From assembly GCA_020638995.1 (NCBI GenBank), contig JACKHM010000003.1, forward strand, positions 806,001 through 870,000: 64,000 nt of DNA, written 5' to 3'. Below the pieces are notes generated by a model. That model had not been told where the DNA came from. It searched no databases and saw nothing but the letters and a program-made list of their open reading frames with translations. This document shows, one piece after another, positions 63,279 to 64,000 of the stretch. A program made the position numbers and the translations under genes. Within the stretch, counting starts at the first letter, position 1; every line of letters starts with the position of its first letter. This DNA comes from Planctomycetaceae bacterium (GTDB lineage Bacteria; Planctomycetota; Planctomycetia; Pirellulales; Pirellulaceae).

Positions 63279-63737
63279 ATGATGCGATCACTAAGACTTG
63301 CTTGTGCCGTGATCGTTTGTGTTGCCGGATGTGATGCCAAGCGGTATTCGCCGACGCCTCTGATCACGACAGCAACAATTGACGTGTACGCTGTGTCTGC
63401 ATCGCCAGTGCCGGGAGCAAAGAAGGCGACCGACCCCGAAACCACGACTCCAATCTTCTTGGTTACCCCGGCAATTATCTCGACTGCGGACGTTGCGACG
63501 GTGCAGCGTACTAAGGGTTCGCCCGAATCACTCACAGTCAATCTGACGCCAGCTGGTGCAAGCAAACTAACCGCAGCAACATCAAAGCCTGCGGGAATGC
63601 AAGCTGCGTTTGTCGTAAATGGGACGGTACTTTCAGCTCCTAAGGTGATGTCTCCACTGTCCAGTGGATTTCGTATCACCTCTAATGTCATTGCAAATAA
63701 CAGCGAGCAGATCTTTTCAGCACTGACCGGCAAATGA
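63279..63737 (+). CDS. Lipoprotein with SecD P1-head-like domain
   Basis: 152 residues. The start at 63279 gives a lipoprotein signal with lipobox 'CVAGC'. The C-terminal part 'SLTVNLTPAGASKLTAATSK', 'GMQAAFVVNGTVLSAPKVMS' and 'PLSSGFRIT' resembles the first periplasmic head region of SecD. It occurs here on its own, without SecD membrane helices. Function unknown. Confidence 0.6.
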   Translation: MMRSLRLACAVIVCVAGCDAKRYSPTPLITTATIDVYAVSASPVPGAKKATDPETTTPIFLVTPAIISTADVATVQRTKGSPESLTVNLTPAGASKLTAATSKPAGMQAAFVVNGTVLSAPKVMSPLSSGFRITSNVIANNSEQIFSALTGK

Positions 63738-63826
63738 TGTGGACCAAGCAGGCACGACTTATAAGGCTTGCATCAACCCTTGCAGAGCTAACTTCATCGA
63801 CTGACCATGCGAGCTTGCTGCCTTGA

Positions 63827-64000
63827 ATGAAACGTCGGACAATAGGCTCGTCCGGTGGCGAGACAATTGCATCTATTGAGTCGTTGGCGGTGACGATGGT
63901 TGACTCAGATTGGGAATCGAATATCGACAAGAAGCTACGCAGTCGGTTCTCGGTCAGACTGGTGAACGATACTAAGTGGCGGGAAGTGTGGTCACTAATT
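63827..64000 (+). CDS. Partial hypothetical protein at the right edge
   Basis: The frame from the ATG at 63827 is open to the window end (58 codons). It ends in 'FSVRLVNDTKWREVWSLI', which recalls DUF6678-type proteins, but too little is visible for a firm call. Confidence 0.4.
   Translation, partial: MKRRTIGSSGGETIASIESLAVTMVDSDWESNIDKKLRSRFSVRLVNDTKWREVWSLI

Noticed and set aside
58708..64000. Small same-strand genes as an integron cassette array
   Set aside because: I looked in the gaps for recurring attC-type core sites and found no shared, foldable element between genes. Several genes are also separated by only 2-30 bp, and the integrase at 47076 is not of IntI type as far as can be seen.

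Overview
The window looks like a chromosomal segment of a planctomycete of the Pirellulales type. The evidence is a set of lineage-typical proteins: a DUF1549/DUF1553 plus DUF1501 pair, a giant CxxCH haem protein, zinc-ribbon membrane proteins, several ECF sigma factors, a TIGR03067-type secreted protein, and a serine/threonine kinase with the planctomycete 'DCPEL' region. No rRNA and no CRISPR array were seen.

Layout. 1-2290 (minus strand): part of a Tad/Flp pilus operon (flp, cpaA/tadV, tadE-like, cpaB). 2915-7304: secreted DUF1501 and DUF1549/1553 proteins. 7657-11329: a TadG-like von Willebrand A protein with a His/Ser repeat insert, then a SUMF1-domain protein. 11364-11447: tRNA-Leu(CAG). 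11506-15086: two head-to-tail copies of one insertion sequence, bounded by a 9-bp target duplication and lying in the last codons of a DUF885 hydrolase gene. 15059-37352: exported hydrolases and oxidoreductases (D-aminoacylase/M19 dipeptidase fusion, SGNH/DUF1080 fusion, haem protein, sialidase-like protein, two FAD enzymes), three regulators or membrane proteins, a tRNA-dihydrouridine synthase and an alanine/glycine:cation symporter.

37534-43339 is a SUF iron-sulfur assembly operon: SufR-like regulator, a lone NuoB, SufC, SufB, SufD, a Rieske ferredoxin and a DUF59 (SufT/MIP18-like) protein. It has no cysteine desulfurase in the window. 43371-46186 carries three genes that look like MfnD, MfnF and MfnE of methanofuran/methylofuran biosynthesis. 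This suggests tetrahydromethanopterin-linked C1 metabolism.

From about 46890 to the right edge the content changes to an accessory island. It starts at a 39-bp copy of the 3' half of a tRNA-Ala gene (attachment site). Next come an inverted/direct repeat array, a divergent tyrosine recombinase, an ECF sigma/GYF-kinase pair, and phage-type genes (DUF3102, DUF5131, ASCH-like). A replication-like module follows: small HTH protein, DnaB-type ATPase, large HTH protein, 31-bp tandem repeats and two matching palindromes. A same-strand run of small, mostly unknown genes follows (secreted or membrane proteins, ParB-like, Uma2-like, MORN-like, a SecD-P1-head-like lipoprotein). The right end of the island lies outside the window.
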